Part shown: positions 5,964 to 6,733 of the stretch, piece by piece | How the letters are laid out: each line of letters starts with the position of its first letter | Numbering within the stretch: the first letter of the stretch is position 1 | Assembly (NCBI GenBank): GCA_031266315.1 | Contig: JAISBG010000736.1 | Location: 1 to 6,733, forward strand | Direction of reading: 5' to 3' | Origin: Planctomycetaceae bacterium | Lineage (GTDB): Bacteria; Planctomycetota; Planctomycetia; Pirellulales; Thermoguttaceae | Length of the DNA stretch: 6,733 bases | The notes under the pieces: model-generated | Databases searched by the model: none | Told to the model about the DNA's origin: nothing | Seen by the model: the letters and a program-made list of their open reading frames with translations, nothing else | Program-made: the position numbers and the translations under genes

Positions 5964-5978
5964 ATCGCTTGGGGGGTC

Positions 5979-6006
5979 TTGGAATTTGTTTTTTTGGATA
6001 TAGAAT
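5979..6006 (+). promoter_or_regulatory. Candidate infA promoter abutting the MITE-like element
   Basis: TTGGAA (5979-5984) and TAGAAT (6001-6006) are 16 bp apart, matching four and five of six sigma-70 consensus bases. The -35 begins right after the second CTTGGGGGGTC repeat. Transcription would start near 6013, leaving a leader of about 70 bases before the infA ATG. This is supported by position and motif only. Confidence 0.35.
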
Positions 6007-6084
6007 GGGAGCCTGTTGTTTTCAAACAAAAATATCAAGCGAACTCATTTAACGAAGTAGAAAGCATTTGAGGATTCAAAAGTA

Positions 6085-6315
6085 ATGTCCGAATCAAAAG
6101 GAAAAGAAGAAGTTATCGAATTATCGGGAGTGGTTACGGAAGAAGTGCGCGGGGCATTCCGCGTAAAATTGGACGATATGGATCATGTCGTCTTGTGTCG
6201 CCTTGCCGGTAAAATGCGTAAATTCCGAATCCGTGTTGTTCCGGGAGACCGCGTTGCCGTCGAAGTGAGTCCGTATGATATGAGTCGCGGACGTATCACC
6301 TATCGGGAACGTTAA
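6085..6315 (+). CDS. infA: Translation initiation factor IF-1
   Basis: A 76-residue protein, slightly longer than the 72 residues of E. coli IF-1 because of a charged N-terminal extension. It is a single S1-like OB fold. The family signature is clear: [15 protein letters not shown], then [32 protein letters not shown] and the end [10 protein letters not shown] (E. coli has SPYDLxKGRI-like text at the same place). IF-1 binds the 30S A site during initiation with IF-2 and IF-3 and acts in the cytoplasm. TGAGGA at 6069-6074 is a plausible ribosome binding site, at a somewhat long spacing of about 11 bases. The gene stands alone, without the usual ribosomal-protein neighbours, and is followed 89 bases later by tRNA-Thr on the same strand, so co-transcription is possible. 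Confidence 0.97.
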   Translation: MSESKGKEEVIELSGVVTEEVRGAFRVKLDDMDHVVLCRLAGKMRKFRIRVVPGDRVAVEVSPYDMSRGRITYRER

Positions 6316-6404
6316 TCCGCAAAAAAATCTATTGGGAATATCTTATCAGGATATTTATTAGAATAATTATTAAAATATTAGTTAAAATATTAGCCAAAAA
6401 AATT

Positions 6405-6477
6405 GCCCGCGTAGCTCAACTGGCAGAGCGCAGCATTCGTAATGCTGAGGTTGAGGGTTCGATTCCCCCCGCGGGCT
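6405..6477 (+). tRNA. tRNA-Thr, anticodon CGU
   Basis: A complete 73-base cloverleaf. The acceptor stem GCCCGCG (6405-6411) pairs perfectly with CGCGGGC (6470-6476), with discriminator T at 6477. The D stem is GCTC/GAGC (6414-6417, 6426-6429). The anticodon stem is CAGCA/TGCTG with loop TTCGTAA, so the anticodon CGT at 6438-6440 reads ACG (Thr). The T loop is TTCGATT at 6458-6464. The first acceptor pairs G1-C72 and C2-G71 agree with threonine identity in E. coli. CCA is not encoded. The T stem GAGGG/CCCCC has an A-C mismatch at the 50-64 pair. A15 with T48 would give a normal Levitt pair. Confidence 0.97.
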
Positions 6478-6495
6478 GTTGCAATCTGATCTTTA

Positions 6496-6733
6496 TTACG
6501 GCAACGATTGACTTTCACCGCCGTCCCGACTGGCAATACTCATAAGAATTACGGTTGATACTGTCTCGCTGACAAACCGGACGGAACCATCACAAAGTGC
6601 AAAATTCGCCCCGCCGGAATGATTGCTGCCAAAACCAGAAACCCCATGTCCCGCACTCATATGAGTTGCAGTATCAACACCAGATCCAGCTATCAATGCG
6701 GTTGGAGACGCCAATGTTTGTGTTGATTCGTCC
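6496..6733 (-). CDS. DUF1559 prepilin-like protein, C-terminal part (runs off right edge)
   Basis: The minus-strand frame is open to the right edge and ends with TAA at 6496-6498, giving the last 78 residues from DESTQTLASPTALIAG onward. It holds HSGGANFALCDGSVRFVSET, the H-X9-DG motif that marks the C-terminal end of DUF1559 proteins: type II/IV pilin-like proteins expanded to many copies in planctomycete genomes. The N-terminal prepilin methylation site and long hydrophobic helix expected of the family would lie outside the window, as would the true start; the internal TTG at 6712-6714 is not a credible start. The gene converges on tRNA-Thr with only 18 bases between the two 3' ends. The role is not firmly known; export and surface or pseudopilus assembly are assumed from the family. 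Confidence 0.9.
   Translation of the reverse strand, partial: DESTQTLASPTALIAGSGVDTATHMSAGHGVSGFGSNHSGGANFALCDGSVRFVSETVSTVILMSIASRDGGESQSLP

Larger units (their letters stand above)
5611..5978. mobile_element. MITE-like non-coding element with nested palindromes and flanking 11-bp direct repeats
   Basis: CTTGGGGGGTC occurs at 5611-5621 and again at 5968-5978. Between them, imperfect terminal inverted repeats lie at 5625-5654 and 5934-5963 (24 of 30 by my count; outer ends AGGATT and AATCCT, inner ends CCGTTCAC and GTGAACGG). Inside are 55-bp arms 5693-5747 and 5850-5904 (53 of 55, including a perfect 37-bp block 5711-5747/5850-5886), then perfect 17-bp arms 5774-5790 and 5813-5829. Each arm also folds on itself, for example AAGTCC-GTA-GGACTT and GAACTGC-GTA-GCAGTTC. 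No transposase is encoded. The layout fits a non-autonomous transposable element; the 11-bp repeats could be a target-site duplication or part of a conserved insertion site. It may hinder assembly and could form long hairpins in RNA. Confidence 0.7.

Noticed and set aside
5611..5978. Insertion sequence with its own transposase
   Set aside because: No open frame between the repeats encodes a transposase motif; at most it is non-autonomous.
6337..6355. Intrinsic terminator after infA
   Set aside because: AATATC/GATATT forms only a six-pair, nearly all A-T stem with no T-run, too weak to call.

Overview
The window looks like a chromosomal segment of a planctomycete. The evidence is a DUF1559 prepilin-like C-terminus with an H-X9-DG motif at the right edge, a large multihaem cytochrome c fused to HEAT and TPR repeats, an RHS tip fragment, and abundant short palindromic repeats. 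Pirellulales or a relative is my guess; the order is not shown by the sequence. The housekeeping anchors are infA (translation initiation factor IF-1) and a tRNA-Thr(CGU) near the right end.

Left part (1-1800). A 5'-truncated C-terminal tip of an RHS-repeat protein is read on the minus strand and runs off the left edge. It is followed on the plus strand, across an AT-rich gap, by what looks like an Imm11/DUF1629 immunity-like gene broken by two single-base frameshifts that cancel each other. Both are remnants of polymorphic toxin-immunity loci. Their opposite orientation means they are not an intact toxin-immunity pair.

Middle (1804-2503). There is no gene here. A 48-bp inverted repeat spans the region, and its right copy contains the start codon of the next gene. 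Inside it lies a roughly 300-bp imperfect palindrome (2151-2450) made of hairpin modules and an 11-bp motif, three copies facing in from each side and mostly 21 bp apart. Related hairpin modules recur beyond the cytochrome gene. Compared with one another, these modules show base changes that preserve pairing, as in REP/BIME-type elements.

Core gene (2490-5345). This encodes an exported 951-residue protein with eight CXXCH haem-binding motifs followed by HEAT and TPR repeats. A long haem-free segment lies between haems 1 and 2.

Right part (5346-6733). More hairpin modules lead into a roughly 350-bp non-coding MITE-like element with imperfect 30-bp terminal inverted repeats, flanking 11-bp direct repeats and near-perfect nested palindromes. 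It ends at a possible infA promoter. infA, tRNA-Thr and the convergent partial DUF1559 gene follow.

I see no intact defence system, transposase, CRISPR array or complete toxin. The most distinctive content is the repeat architecture around the cytochrome gene and next to infA.
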